Shown here: piece after piece, positions 7,625 through 16,042 of the stretch
Numbering within the stretch: position 1 is the stretch's first letter
How the letters are laid out: every line of letters begins with the position of its first letter
NCBI RefSeq assembly: GCF_013282665.1
Contig: NZ_CP054041.1
Span: 1,904,001 to 1,968,000 of the forward strand
DNA length: 64,000 nt
Reading direction: 5' to 3'
DNA from: Listeria monocytogenes
GTDB taxonomy: Bacteria > Bacillota > Bacilli > Lactobacillales > Listeriaceae
Position numbers and translations under genes: made by a program
Notes under the pieces: generated by a model
The model's input: only the letters and a program-made list of their open reading frames with translations
Told to the model about the DNA's origin: nothing
The model's database searches: none

Positions 7625-8446
7625 ATGAAAAAAAGTAAAACAGTTCAATTTTTGCTGTTTTTTTCAGTTATAGCGCTTATTCTAAGCATTATTGGTGTTG
7701 GTTCCATCTGGTTAGGGCAAAAAAGTCATCAAGCAAATAATACAAATTCACCTGCCAAAAAAGATACAACTGTAACGAAAAAACAAGATACCTTTAAAAT
7801 AACTGCGCTCGGCGACTCACTTACATATGGCGTTGGTGATACAGAAGGCGGTGGGTATGTTCGGGTTGTGGAGAATTTCTACAAACAAAAAGAGAAAAAT
7901 GTCGAGAACGTCAATCTTGCTATTAGCGGGGCGAAATCAGGACAATTACTCAAACAATTAGAACAAAAAGAAGTACAGAATCAAATAAAATCAGCCGATG
8001 TTATTTTAATGACAATTGGGGGCAATGATTTGTTTCGTGGCGGAGAAGCACTGGATGATTTCAAAAGTGATGCGATTAAACAAGCCGAAGCAAGCTATAC
8101 GAGCAATTTAAAACAAATTTACCAAACGATACGAAACTTAAATCCATCCGCGCCCGTTTTTCATATTGGGCTGTATAATCCGTTTATGTCTTTAGAAAAT
8201 GCGAGTGAAATGTCGGAAGTTGCGAATGAGTGGAACATGCAAAGTCAAAATCTATCGCAAAACGAGAAAAATATCATTTATGTTCCGACTTTTGATTTAT
8301 TTCAGCAAAATGGGGCTGCCTATTTAGCGACTGATAAATTCCATCCAAATCATGCCGGATACCAATTTATCGGCAATCGAGTGACAGAAGTTATACAGAC
8401 GGGAGGGGGAAAAAACGATGACGGAGCTAGCACTTCAAGTAACTAA
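7625..8446 (+). CDS. SGNH/GDSL-type secreted or anchored acylhydrolase
   Basis: This 273-aa protein has an N-terminal signal anchor (about residues 7-30), a low-complexity linker, and all SGNH blocks: GDSLTYG (block I, nucleophile Ser), the block II glycine in SGAKSG, IGGNDLF (block III) and DKFHPNHAGY (block V, Asp and His of the triad). Such enzymes hydrolyse lipid, acyl or acetyl esters at the cell surface. The gene overlaps the following ABC ATPase gene by 29 bases, so the two are translated together. A link to export or envelope modification is plausible. The C-terminal tail is poorly conserved-looking, Gly, Asn and Ser rich. Confidence 0.85.
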   Translation: MKKSKTVQFLLFFSVIALILSIIGVGSIWLGQKSHQANNTNSPAKKDTTVTKKQDTFKITALGDSLTYGVGDTEGGGYVRVVENFYKQKEKNVENVNLAISGAKSGQLLKQLEQKEVQNQIKSADVILMTIGGNDLFRGGEALDDFKSDAIKQAEASYTSNLKQIYQTIRNLNPSAPVFHIGLYNPFMSLENASEMSEVANEWNMQSQNLSQNEKNIIYVPTFDLFQQNGAAYLATDKFHPNHAGYQFIGNRVTEVIQTGGGKNDDGASTSSN

Positions 8447-9323
8447 TCTGCATAAAAAAATTCGCAAACGAGAAATTATCAAAGGGATTTCTTTTGAAGT
8501 AATGCCTGGAGAAGTTTTTGGCTTTCTTGGACCGAATGGAGCTGGCAAAACAACGACGATTCGAATGATTGTCGGGCTCATTAAACCAACGTCTGGAACG
8601 ATTTTAATTGGTGGGAAAGATATCCGGAAAAATTTTACCGAAGCAATGCGAGGTCTTGGTTCCATCGTAGAAAATCCAGAATTTTATACATTTTTAACAG
8701 GACAAGAAAATTTAGCGTATTTTGCCCGGATGGATTCCTCAATAAAAAAAGAACGTATTCAAGAAGTAACCGAGCTAGTTGGGCTAGAAAAGCGGATAAA
8801 TGACCGAGTTTCTACGTATTCACTTGGTATGCGCCAGCGTTTAGGCATTGCCCAAGCATTACTTTCCAGTCCGAAATTATTAATTCTTGATGAGCCAACA
8901 AACGGTCTCGATCCATCTGGTATTCACGAAATGCGCGACTTTATCCGTGCTTTGGCTCGAAATGAAGGGATTAGTGTACTTGTTTCTTCCCATTTATTAA
9001 GTGAAATTGAACTTTTATGTGACCGAGTGGCGATTATGACAGACGGGACGATTATTAAAACTGATCAAGTTTCGCACCTGCTTAGTTCTCGCGCACAATT
9101 ACGCTGGCGGGCGACCCCTTTTGAACAAGCCAAAGCATTTTTGGAAAGTGTAACCGAAGTAGAAGTGGACGGCGAATATCTCGTTACCGCAGTGAATGAA
9201 CATAGCGCCGAATGGAACGAGCAGTTGGTTGCAAAAGGCATTCAAGTCCATGAAATTGATAAGAAAAAACCATCTCTCGAAGACCTATTTCTTGAGTTAA
9301 CAGGAGGTCATTCGATTGATTAA
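8418..9323 (+). CDS. ABC transporter ATP-binding protein (BcrA/CcmA-like)
   Basis: This 301-aa protein has Walker A GPNGAGKTT (residues 40-48), signature YSLGMRQRLGIA, Walker B LLILDEPTNGLD and the H-loop region SSHLLSE. The C-terminal extension of about 80 residues is typical of ATPases that partner ABC-2 permeases in bacitracin-type or lantibiotic-type export. The ATG follows a GGGAGGGGG site inside the end of the SGNH gene. The permease gene overlaps its stop by 8 bases. Confidence 0.9.
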   Translation: MTELALQVTNLHKKIRKREIIKGISFEVMPGEVFGFLGPNGAGKTTTIRMIVGLIKPTSGTILIGGKDIRKNFTEAMRGLGSIVENPEFYTFLTGQENLAYFARMDSSIKKERIQEVTELVGLEKRINDRVSTYSLGMRQRLGIAQALLSSPKLLILDEPTNGLDPSGIHEMRDFIRALARNEGISVLVSSHLLSEIELLCDRVAIMTDGTIIKTDQVSHLLSSRAQLRWRATPFEQAKAFLESVTEVEVDGEYLVTAVNEHSAEWNEQLVAKGIQVHEIDKKKPSLEDLFLELTGGHSID

Positions 9324-10296
9324 TTTAGTTTATAATGAACAATTAAAACTTTGGCGCAAAAAGCGACTGATCGTTATTTTGGCGCTAGTGGCAATTATCA
9401 TAGCTATTTTCACGTATGCACAGTTCCGACAGCATCAAGAAGACGAAAAGCAAGCTGGGACAAGCGATTGGCACGTGCAAACCCAGCAACAAATTGTTGA
9501 CCTTGAAAACAGACTCGGAACAGGGCGATTACCCGAAGAATATCAAAAATATTTTAAAGTGCTTGTCGGGCAACTACAATATTACTTAGATAATGACATC
9601 AATCCCAATGCCCCTGGAGCACCAACTTTCCTAAAAACATTCGTCGAAAATGGTATTAGTTTATTGTTTCCACTTTTTATTATGGTTATAGCAGCCGACT
9701 TAATCAGTGCTGAAACAAGTGCGGGAACGATGAAATTCCTGCTGACAAGGCCTGTGAAGCGATGGCGGATTTTGACGAGTAAATATATATCGATGTTGCT
9801 CTCGATTTCCGCGATTATGGTATTATCTGCCGTTATTGCCTATCTGATTTCTGGAATTGTCTTTGGTTACGGTGGCTGGGATGCGCCAGTTCTCACCGGG
9901 TTTGGCATGAAAGATGGTGCTGTGACGACAACGGATGTCTACCAACTGCCGGTTTGGCAACTACTACTTATGGAGTTCGGACTCGCATGGTTTGTTAGTG
10001 TCGTGGTCGGCGTGTTAACGATGTTTGTATCGGTACTTGTACGCTCCACAGCTGCCGTAATGGGAATTATGCTTGCCGCCCTTATTACCGGAACAATTTT
10101 AACCAACCTCGTCAGTTCTTGGCCGAGCGCGAAATATTTATTTATGGTCAATTTACAGCTAACGAATTATTTAAATGGCTCCAGTCCACCAGTCGAAGGA
10201 ATGACATTAAGTTTCTCTATGCTCGTGTTAACCGCGTGGATGCTAGTCGCGTTTATCTTATCCTATTTTATTTTCACCAAACGAGATGTGTATTAA
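9316..10296 (+). CDS. ABC-2 type permease
   Basis: This 326-aa protein has about six membrane segments: one at residues 15-30, then a long soluble loop, then five in the C-terminal two thirds, with the ABC-2 sequence ADLISAETSAGTMKFLLTRPV before the second. It starts at a TTG after an AGGAGG site and overlaps the ATPase gene, so they form one exporter. The substrate is unknown; antimicrobial peptides or lipids are usual for this class. Confidence 0.85.
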   Translation: MINLVYNEQLKLWRKKRLIVILALVAIIIAIFTYAQFRQHQEDEKQAGTSDWHVQTQQQIVDLENRLGTGRLPEEYQKYFKVLVGQLQYYLDNDINPNAPGAPTFLKTFVENGISLLFPLFIMVIAADLISAETSAGTMKFLLTRPVKRWRILTSKYISMLLSISAIMVLSAVIAYLISGIVFGYGGWDAPVLTGFGMKDGAVTTTDVYQLPVWQLLLMEFGLAWFVSVVVGVLTMFVSVLVRSTAAVMGIMLAALITGTILTNLVSSWPSAKYLFMVNLQLTNYLNGSSPPVEGMTLSFSMLVLTAWMLVAFILSYFIFTKRDVY

Positions 10297-10321
10297 AGAG
10301 CGCTTAATGGCGCTCTTTTTT
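10297..10321 (+). terminator. Terminator after the ABC-2 exporter
   Basis: AGAGCGC and GCGCTCT form a compact stem followed by a T-run. Confidence 0.85.
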
Positions 10322-10372
10322 GCGTCCTTTAAAAGTTACTTACTTTTTGTGAGCATAAAACTTTTCTTTTTA

Positions 10373-10392
10373 ATAGTTTAGTTATAAACTAT
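10373..10392 (+). promoter_or_regulatory. Inverted repeat, candidate MarR-type operator of the detoxification operon
   Basis: ATAGTTTA and TAAACTAT are exact complements with a 4-bp spacer, 30 bp before the first gene. The size and symmetry suit a MarR/DUF24-type redox or quinone-sensing repressor. No such regulator gene is adjacent. Confidence 0.55.
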
Positions 10393-10422
10393 AGTTAGTA
10401 ATCAAGAAGGAGGTACAAACAA

Positions 10423-11313
10423 ATGATTAAAGGCATTCATCACGTATCCGCGCTAACGAAATCATTTAGCGAGAACCATCATTTTTATTCAGACATATTA
10501 GGGCTACGGCTCGTAAAAAATACAGTAAATCAAGACAATATTCATATGCGCCACCTATTTTACGGAGACTATACAGGAAGCCCGGGTACCTTGTTAACAT
10601 TTTTCGAAGTACCTCGCATCGGCTCAAGCTACAACGAGCGCGCCTTTTTCGGAAATATCACCCTTGCAATTCCAAAAGGCACAAGCTCTTACTGGGAAAA
10701 AAGGCTAAACGATTTTGCCATTTCTTTCCAAAAACAAGGCCAGACTTTAAGTTTACAAGATCCCGATACAATGGGCATCATCCTAACGGAAATACCAGAA
10801 ATCATTTCTAACCCAACCATCCACACCGATATCCCGGCTGAAAAACAAATTGTTCGGATTATCGGCGCTGATTATCACGTGCCAGATCCAGCAGCGACCA
10901 GCCAGTTTTTCACGGATTTATTTGGCTTAGAAAGTCAGAATGGGGTATTAGTAGATAAAGACAAGACGAGTTTTGCGAAACTTCATGCCACAAGTTCAGA
11001 CAAAAAATCGCGAACAGGCCGCGGAACAATCGATCACATTGCCTATACCGTTGAAACCAAAGAAGCCGTTGATGAACTTCACGATATAGCCGTTCGAAAC
11101 GATTTGAAAGTAGAAGAATTTGTGGACCGCGAATATTTTAAAAGTTTGTATATCCGCGAACCAGGTGGTCTTAGAATTGAATTCGCAAGTGCTGGGCCCG
11201 GCTTTACAATAGACGAACCACTAGAAACAATGGGCGATAGACTAGCCTTACCAAGCTTTTTAGAAGAAAAAAGAACAGAAATAGAAACTTATTTTGGAGG
11301 AGATTTATCATGA
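10423..11313 (+). CDS. VOC-family ring-cleaving dioxygenase-like protein (MhqO-like)
   Basis: This 296-aa protein has two glyoxalase/dioxygenase repeats beginning IKGIHHVSALTKS and around GTIDHIAYTVE, with metal-ligand candidates His5 or His6 and a Glu in RIEFA near the C-terminus. It resembles MhqO of Bacillus subtilis, induced by hydroquinones and catechols. It heads a four-gene unit with a paralogue, an esterase and a flavin reductase, the usual composition of MhqR-type detoxification operons. A strong AAGGAGG site precedes it. The stop overlaps the next start by 4 bases. Confidence 0.8.
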   Translation: MIKGIHHVSALTKSFSENHHFYSDILGLRLVKNTVNQDNIHMRHLFYGDYTGSPGTLLTFFEVPRIGSSYNERAFFGNITLAIPKGTSSYWEKRLNDFAISFQKQGQTLSLQDPDTMGIILTEIPEIISNPTIHTDIPAEKQIVRIIGADYHVPDPAATSQFFTDLFGLESQNGVLVDKDKTSFAKLHATSSDKKSRTGRGTIDHIAYTVETKEAVDELHDIAVRNDLKVEEFVDREYFKSLYIREPGGLRIEFASAGPGFTIDEPLETMGDRLALPSFLEEKRTEIETYFGGDLS

Positions 11314-12269
11314 TTAAAGATTTAAAAGGAATTCACCACGTAACAGCAATGACAAGTAGTGCCGAGAAAAATTATGAGTTTTTCACAGAAGTTTTAGGAA
11401 TGCGTTTAGTGAAAAAAACCGTCAACCAAGACGATATTCATACGTATCATTTATTTTTCGCAGATGACAAAGGTTCGGCGGGAACGGATATGACGTTTTT
11501 TGACTTCCCTAATTTACCAAAAGGGCGTCACGGGACAGATAGTATTTCTCGCGTAGCTTTTCGAGTACCTAGTGATGCGGCGCTAGAATACTGGCTTGAC
11601 CGTTTTGAACAATTAGAAGTTCCACATAGTGATATCAAAACTCTATTTGGCAAAAAATATCTGACCTTCCAAGATTTTGATGACCAACAATTACAACTAA
11701 TTTCAGATGAAAATAACGAAGGCGTAGCAGCTGGAACGCCATGGAAAAACGGACCAGTCCCAGAAAAATATGCGATTTACGGCTTAGGTCCAGTATTTTT
11801 AACAGTAGTTTCGCTCAAAAATATGGAAGCGATTTTGCAAACGATTTTTGGCTTCCGAAAAGTGACAGAAGAAGGCGGACTTCATTTATACGAGGTTGGC
11901 GAAGGTGGTAACGGGGCGCAAGTGATTGTCGAAGAGCGTACCGATATTCCAGCTGCAATGCAAGGTTACGGCGGCGTTCACCATGTAGCTTTCCGAGTAG
12001 AAGACCACGAAGAATTGCAAAAATGGATTGACCGCATGAATACAATTGAAGCGCCAAACTCTGGTTATGTAAATCGTTTCTACTTTGAATCGTTATACGT
12101 ACCCGTTTCAGAACGAATCTTGTTTGAATTTGCAACAGATGGTCCAGGCTTTGCAAGTGATGAACCATACGAAACACTCGGTGAAAAATTAGCCTTGCCA
12201 CCATTTTTAGAACCAAAACGTGCGGAAATTGAAAAAATGGTACGTCCGATTAATACGAAACGGAGCTGA
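11310..12269 (+). CDS. VOC-family ring-cleaving dioxygenase-like protein, paralogue of the previous gene
   Basis: This 319-aa protein shares the same start (IKGIHHVTAMTSS type) and overall design with the preceding gene: two VOC repeats with HHVAFRV in the second and RILFEFA near the end. The pair probably arose by tandem duplication and has diverged clearly. Candidate metal ligands His (IHHVT), His (VHHVA) and Glu (LFEF) are all present. It likely opens or shuttles quinone-type substrates; substrate unproven. Confidence 0.8.
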   Translation: MIKDLKGIHHVTAMTSSAEKNYEFFTEVLGMRLVKKTVNQDDIHTYHLFFADDKGSAGTDMTFFDFPNLPKGRHGTDSISRVAFRVPSDAALEYWLDRFEQLEVPHSDIKTLFGKKYLTFQDFDDQQLQLISDENNEGVAAGTPWKNGPVPEKYAIYGLGPVFLTVVSLKNMEAILQTIFGFRKVTEEGGLHLYEVGEGGNGAQVIVEERTDIPAAMQGYGGVHHVAFRVEDHEELQKWIDRMNTIEAPNSGYVNRFYFESLYVPVSERILFEFATDGPGFASDEPYETLGEKLALPPFLEPKRAEIEKMVRPINTKRS

Positions 12270-12275
12270 TAAACG

Positions 12276-12884
12276 ATGGAACATATTTATATTCCGGGAA
12301 AAAATAAGGATTTAGCCCCACTATTACTACTTCACGGGACAGGCGGCGATGAAAAGTCGCTTGTCGAAGTAGCGGAGTTTATCGCAAGTGATGCGGCTGT
12401 TTTATCGTTGCGTGGTGATATTAAAGAAGGTGGAGCAAATCGATTTTTCAAAAGATTTCATGATGGTAGTTTAGATTTGAAAGACTTAGAAAGTAAAACG
12501 GCAGAATTAATCACGACAACGCGCGAACTGACTAAAAAATATCAACTAGATTTTGAGCGAATCATTGCAGTAGGGTATTCAAATGGTGCCAATATCGCTG
12601 CCAATGCCTTACTTCAAGCAGAGGATAGTTTCCATAAAGCAATTTTGTTTCATGCGATGCCAGCTGGAAATAAACAACCCGAATTTTCGATTGGCCACCG
12701 CAACGTATTTCTGTCCGCTGGCTTAAATGATCCGCTTATTACTGCAAAAGCTTCCGAAGAACTGGTTGAAATCCTCGAAAAACGGGGCGCGAAAGTCGAA
12801 ACTGTTTGGACAGCTGCTGGACATTCGCTTACAATGGAAGAACTTGAAGAAGCGAAAAAATGGTATCAAAACAACCAGAAATGA
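12276..12884 (+). CDS. Carboxylesterase/phospholipase-like hydrolase (MhqD-like)
   Basis: This 202-aa alpha/beta hydrolase has the oxyanion sequence LLLHGTGGDE, the nucleophile elbow GYSNGAN (family GxSxGA), an acidic residue in GLNDPL and a catalytic His in AAGHSLT. The length matches the small YvaK/MhqD class. It starts 6 bp after the VOC gene stop, so it is part of the same transcript. In Bacillus the equivalent gene is induced by 2-methylhydroquinone and diamide. Confidence 0.8.
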   Translation: MEHIYIPGKNKDLAPLLLLHGTGGDEKSLVEVAEFIASDAAVLSLRGDIKEGGANRFFKRFHDGSLDLKDLESKTAELITTTRELTKKYQLDFERIIAVGYSNGANIAANALLQAEDSFHKAILFHAMPAGNKQPEFSIGHRNVFLSAGLNDPLITAKASEELVEILEKRGAKVETVWTAAGHSLTMEELEEAKKWYQNNQK

Positions 12885-12893
12885 GGGAAGTAA

Positions 12894-13514
12894 ATGACTG
12901 TTTTTAAAAGTGCAGATTTATCCCAAAAAGAAAACTATAAATTTTTAACAGGAAGTATCATTCCACGACCAATTGCTTTTGTAACAACGCTTGCTGAAGA
13001 TGGGGTGACGGTTAACGCCGCCCCGTTCAGTTTTTTTAATGTCGTTTCAAGTGACCCGGCGATAGTTTCGATAGCTGTTCAACGTGCGAATGGCGAGCAA
13101 AAAGATACAGCTAGAAATGCAGCTTTTACGAAAGAATTAAATATTCATATTGTTAGCGAGTCTTTTGTGGAAGAAATGAATAAAACTGCCGCTCGACTTG
13201 CACCAGATGTGAGCGAAATCGATAAGACAAGCTTGCATTTAGAGCAAGTTCCTGGAATGAAAACGCCGAAGATTTCCGAGGCCAATATCGTGCTTACAGC
13301 TAAACTAGAACAAATTATTCCGATTAAAAATGACGCTGGTGAAATGGTTTCTGATTTAATTCTGGCACGTATTTTGACATATGATTTCGCAGACGAAGTG
13401 TTTGATTCTGAGCATCACTATATTTTGCCAGAAAAGCTTGCACCAGTTGCTAGACTCGCTGGAAATGACTATACACAACTTGGCGATATTTTCCGGATTG
13501 AAAGGCCAAATTAA
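12894..13514 (+). CDS. Flavin reductase-like domain protein (DIM6/NTAB family)
   Basis: This 206-aa protein carries the flavin-binding pattern TGSIIPRPIAFVTT, NAAPFSFFNVVSSDPAI and KDTARN, typical of flavoprotein oxidoreductases with a split-barrel fold. It is the last gene of the detoxification unit and could reduce quinones or supply reduced flavin. The start follows a GAGGGAAG site. No terminator is obvious after it; the hflXr leader begins shortly downstream. Confidence 0.8.
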   Translation: MTVFKSADLSQKENYKFLTGSIIPRPIAFVTTLAEDGVTVNAAPFSFFNVVSSDPAIVSIAVQRANGEQKDTARNAAFTKELNIHIVSESFVEEMNKTAARLAPDVSEIDKTSLHLEQVPGMKTPKISEANIVLTAKLEQIIPIKNDAGEMVSDLILARILTYDFADEVFDSEHHYILPEKLAPVARLAGNDYTQLGDIFRIERPN

Positions 13515-13524
13515 CGAGAAATAG

Positions 13525-13553
13525 TTGCGAAACAAAAGCGACCATGTTAAACT
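13525..13553 (+). promoter_or_regulatory. Promoter of the hflXr leader
   Basis: TTGCGA at 13525-13530 and TAAACT at 13548-13553 are separated by 17 bp. Transcription would begin near 13560 and give a leader of about 280 nt. Confidence 0.55.
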
Positions 13554-13587
13554 AGGGGCAACTTAAATGAACGGAGGGTTGTCCATC

Positions 13588-13632
13588 ATGCATTATATTA
13601 GACTACGTTTCCCAAAAAATCTATGCAACTAA
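13588..13632 (+). CDS. Leader peptide MHYIRLRFPKNLCN, antibiotic-sensing uORF
   Basis: This 14-codon ORF has a good GGAGGG site (13573-13578) and ends in TAA. The peptide contains R-L-R followed by FP. The ErmD leader peptide (MTHSMRLRFP...) has the same RLRFP core, and the Arg-X-Arg motif is known to stall ribosomes carrying macrolides. Between this uORF and hflXr lie alternative RNA stems, so stalling here probably lets transcription run into the resistance gene. A leader-controlled hflXr has been reported in L. monocytogenes. Confidence 0.8.
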   Translation: MHYIRLRFPKNLCN

Positions 13633-13649
13633 TTTAATAGTGCGGGAAT

Positions 13650-13672
13650 ATCCATGCTTATTTAGTATGGAT
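13650..13672 (+). other. Leader RNA stem downstream of the uORF
   Basis: ATCCATGCT pairs with AGTATGGAT through one G-U pair, with a 5-nt loop. It begins 18 nt after the uORF stop, within reach of a stalled ribosome's influence, and could take part in the termination/antitermination switch. Confidence 0.5.
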
Positions 13673-13756
13673 AACGGGATTGGTCTTGCGTGCATGTTTG
13701 GCACCCAAAATAAATATGGGTAGAATGAAGAAGAAATACACTTCATTTGAAAGCAA

Positions 13757-13787
13757 GCTAGTATCTTTTGGATGCTATTTTTGTGTT
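13757..13787 (+). terminator. Attenuator-type terminator in the hflXr leader
   Basis: TAGTATC (13759-13765) pairs with GATGCTA (13771-13777) with one G-U pair and is followed by a T-rich stretch. It lies about 55 bp before the hflXr start and well after the uORF, as expected for a conditional terminator. The stem is modest in length. Confidence 0.5.
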
Positions 13788-13842
13788 TTCATCTACTCAA
13801 AAACCCTGACCGCGCTGAATCTATTTCAGGAGGTCCTTTTTT

Positions 13843-15099
13843 ATGGAGAAAAAAGTATTAATCGTTGGTATAAGCCAAAAACAAAAAGATTTTGATTATT
13901 CAATGGAAGAATTAGCCAATTTAGCGGCTGCAAATAATATGGAAGTCGTGGGCGAAATACGGCAAAATATCGATCGTGAAAATCGCGCCACGTATGTTGG
14001 AAAAGGAAAAGTGGATGAAATCAAAGGGCTCGCAGAAATGCAGGATGCTCGCTTGATTATTTTTAACGATGAACTTTCCCCGTCGCAAATTAGAAACCTA
14101 GAAGAAGCGTTGGAACTAGACGTAATGGACAGGACAGGATTGATTTTGGCTATTTTTGCGAACAGAGCAAAAACAAAAGAAGCCCAACTTCAAGTCCAAA
14201 TCGCCAAATTGCAATATGAACTTCCGCGGATTTTTGGACAAGGCGAAGATATGGACCAACAAAGCGGAAAAGGCGGGCTTAGCAATCGTGGTTCAGGTGA
14301 AAAGAAAATCGAAACCGATCGCCGTACCATCAAATATCAAATCCGTCATTTACAAAAAGAGCTAGACATGCTCGTTGATGACCGTGAAGTACGTCGTCGC
14401 AAACGAAAGAAAAATGAAATTCCTGTAGTATCGCTCGTTGGTTATACGAATGCTGGGAAATCAACAACAATGAATGGCTTAGTACGTGCATATAGCGAAA
14501 CTGCGGACAAGCAAGTTTTTGAGAAAGACATGCTTTTTGCCACACTTGAAACGAGTGTGCGCGAGATTGTTTTACCGGATAACAAACAATTTTTACTCAC
14601 AGATACGGTTGGCTTTGTTAGTAAACTTCCGCATCAATTAGTGAAAGCATTCCGTTCCACTTTAGAAGAGGCGCGTGATGCTGATTTGCTCATTCATGTG
14701 GTAGATTATTCGGACCCGCATTACAAAACCATGATGAAGACGACGGAAGAAACGTTGAAAGCGGTTGGCGTGGAAGATGTTCCAGTCATTTATGCTTACA
14801 ATAAAGCGGATCTTTTAGAAGACGAAATATATCCAAAACAAACGGAAAATACGATTGTCTTTTCCGCACGGGAAGAAGAAAGTTTAGTCTTTTTAACCGA
14901 AGTGATTCGCAAAGAATTGTTCGCCAGCTATGAAAAAGCAACCTTCTTAATTCCGTTTGAAGCAGGGAAAGTTGTCGCATATTTAAATGAGCATGCCGAT
15001 GTGTTAGAAACCGAATACTTGGAGAATGGCACGCAAATTGTGGCGGAAGTGAGCCCGGCTGATTTACAAAAACTAGCAGAATACCACATAGCTGAGTAA
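13843..15099 (+). CDS. hflXr: HflX-family GTPase, ribosome-splitting antibiotic resistance type (HflXr)
   Basis: This 418-aa protein has the HflX N-terminal domain (YVGKGKVDEI; the glycine-rich QSGKGGLSNRGSGEKKIE; a basic coiled helix near residues 160-190) and a GTPase domain with GYTNAGKST (about residue 200), DTVGFVSKLPH and NKAD. HflX binds the 50S subunit and splits stalled ribosomes. The leader peptide with an RLR arrest motif directly upstream points to the resistance variant HflXr, known in L. monocytogenes to protect against macrolides and lincosamides. The start is fixed by an AGGAGGT site. A housekeeping HflX should exist elsewhere in the genome. Confidence 0.85.
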   Translation: MEKKVLIVGISQKQKDFDYSMEELANLAAANNMEVVGEIRQNIDRENRATYVGKGKVDEIKGLAEMQDARLIIFNDELSPSQIRNLEEALELDVMDRTGLILAIFANRAKTKEAQLQVQIAKLQYELPRIFGQGEDMDQQSGKGGLSNRGSGEKKIETDRRTIKYQIRHLQKELDMLVDDREVRRRKRKKNEIPVVSLVGYTNAGKSTTMNGLVRAYSETADKQVFEKDMLFATLETSVREIVLPDNKQFLLTDTVGFVSKLPHQLVKAFRSTLEEARDADLLIHVVDYSDPHYKTMMKTTEETLKAVGVEDVPVIYAYNKADLLEDEIYPKQTENTIVFSAREEESLVFLTEVIRKELFASYEKATFLIPFEAGKVVAYLNEHADVLETEYLENGTQIVAEVSPADLQKLAEYHIAE

Positions 15100-15164
15100 A
15101 GCGAGTTGCCCCTTAATTTGCTATAATGAAGCATACAGCAAATTTAGTGAGGAGATTTCTAGCT

Positions 15165-16037
15165 ATGAAAAAAACTGGATGGGGTATACTTGGCGCAGTT
15201 GCAGCTTTTACAGGTTATGCTTACTGGTCAACGAAACATTTAACTGTAACGAATTATGAAATTGTATCTGATAAAATTCCAGCAGAATGGGACGGCGCTA
15301 CTATTGTTCAGCTGTCTGATCTGCATAGTGCAAGTTTTGGTTTATATAATAATCCTTTGCTTAGTATGGTGAATGAGCTAGCTCCGGATGCCGTTTTTCT
15401 AACAGGGGATATGATTGATGGAGATGAACCACCATTTGTAGCGATGGCAGTTGTGCGCAAGCTGGCAAAAGAATTTCCAGTCTTTTATGTGAGCGGAAAT
15501 CATGAGGGAAGAAGCGCCTTTTATGAAGATTTTAAAGCAGATATGGAAAAGCATCATGTTACTGTCCTTGAAAATGAACGCTATTTTCTAAAAAAAGATG
15601 GCGCATCGATGATGGTAGCAGGCGTCCAAGATCCTCGTTTTGTAAGGGAAGAGTGGGCTGAAAAAGAACTGCCAAAAGAAGTATGGGAAGAAGCAGCATT
15701 AAAAGAAGCTTTAGACGATGCGACAGCTAATTTATCACCGGATTACTTTACGATTTTACTGGCGCATCGTCCGGAGTTTTGGCCACTTTACCAAGCCTAC
15801 CCAATTGATTTAGTATTATCTGGGCATGCGCATGGCGGCCAATTTAGACTACCGTTAACAGAAGGTCTTTTCGCACCGGGGCAAGGTTTCATGCCAAAAT
15901 GGACAGCAGGAATTCACCGGGCTGGCGGAAAAGCGCTCATTGTCAGCCGCGGATTAGGAAACGTCACGAAACTACCGCGATTATTTAATGACCCAGAAAT
16001 CGTTCGAATTACGCTTAAAGCAAAAGGGGATGCTTAG
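15165..16037 (+). CDS. Membrane-anchored metallophosphoesterase (YkuE-like)
   Basis: This 290-aa protein has one N-terminal membrane segment and the calcineurin-type metal motifs in order: QLSDLHS (DxH), TGDMIDG (GDxxD), SGNHEG (GNHE), LLAHRP and SGHAHGGQF (GHxHGG). Relatives are surface-attached, di-metal phosphoesterases of uncertain substrate. The start at 15165 is chosen because GTGAGGAG precedes it; an upstream ATG at 15126 lies inside a TATAAT-like sequence and has no binding site. It follows hflXr and runs nearly into lplA2. Confidence 0.85.
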   Translation: MKKTGWGILGAVAAFTGYAYWSTKHLTVTNYEIVSDKIPAEWDGATIVQLSDLHSASFGLYNNPLLSMVNELAPDAVFLTGDMIDGDEPPFVAMAVVRKLAKEFPVFYVSGNHEGRSAFYEDFKADMEKHHVTVLENERYFLKKDGASMMVAGVQDPRFVREEWAEKELPKEVWEEAALKEALDDATANLSPDYFTILLAHRPEFWPLYQAYPIDLVLSGHAHGGQFRLPLTEGLFAPGQGFMPKWTAGIHRAGGKALIVSRGLGNVTKLPRLFNDPEIVRITLKAKGDA

Positions 16038-16042
16038 GAAAA

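Noticed and set aside
13680..13895. 71-codon frame across the hflXr leader
   Set aside because: It overlaps the attenuator and the hflXr start in another frame, with no binding site.
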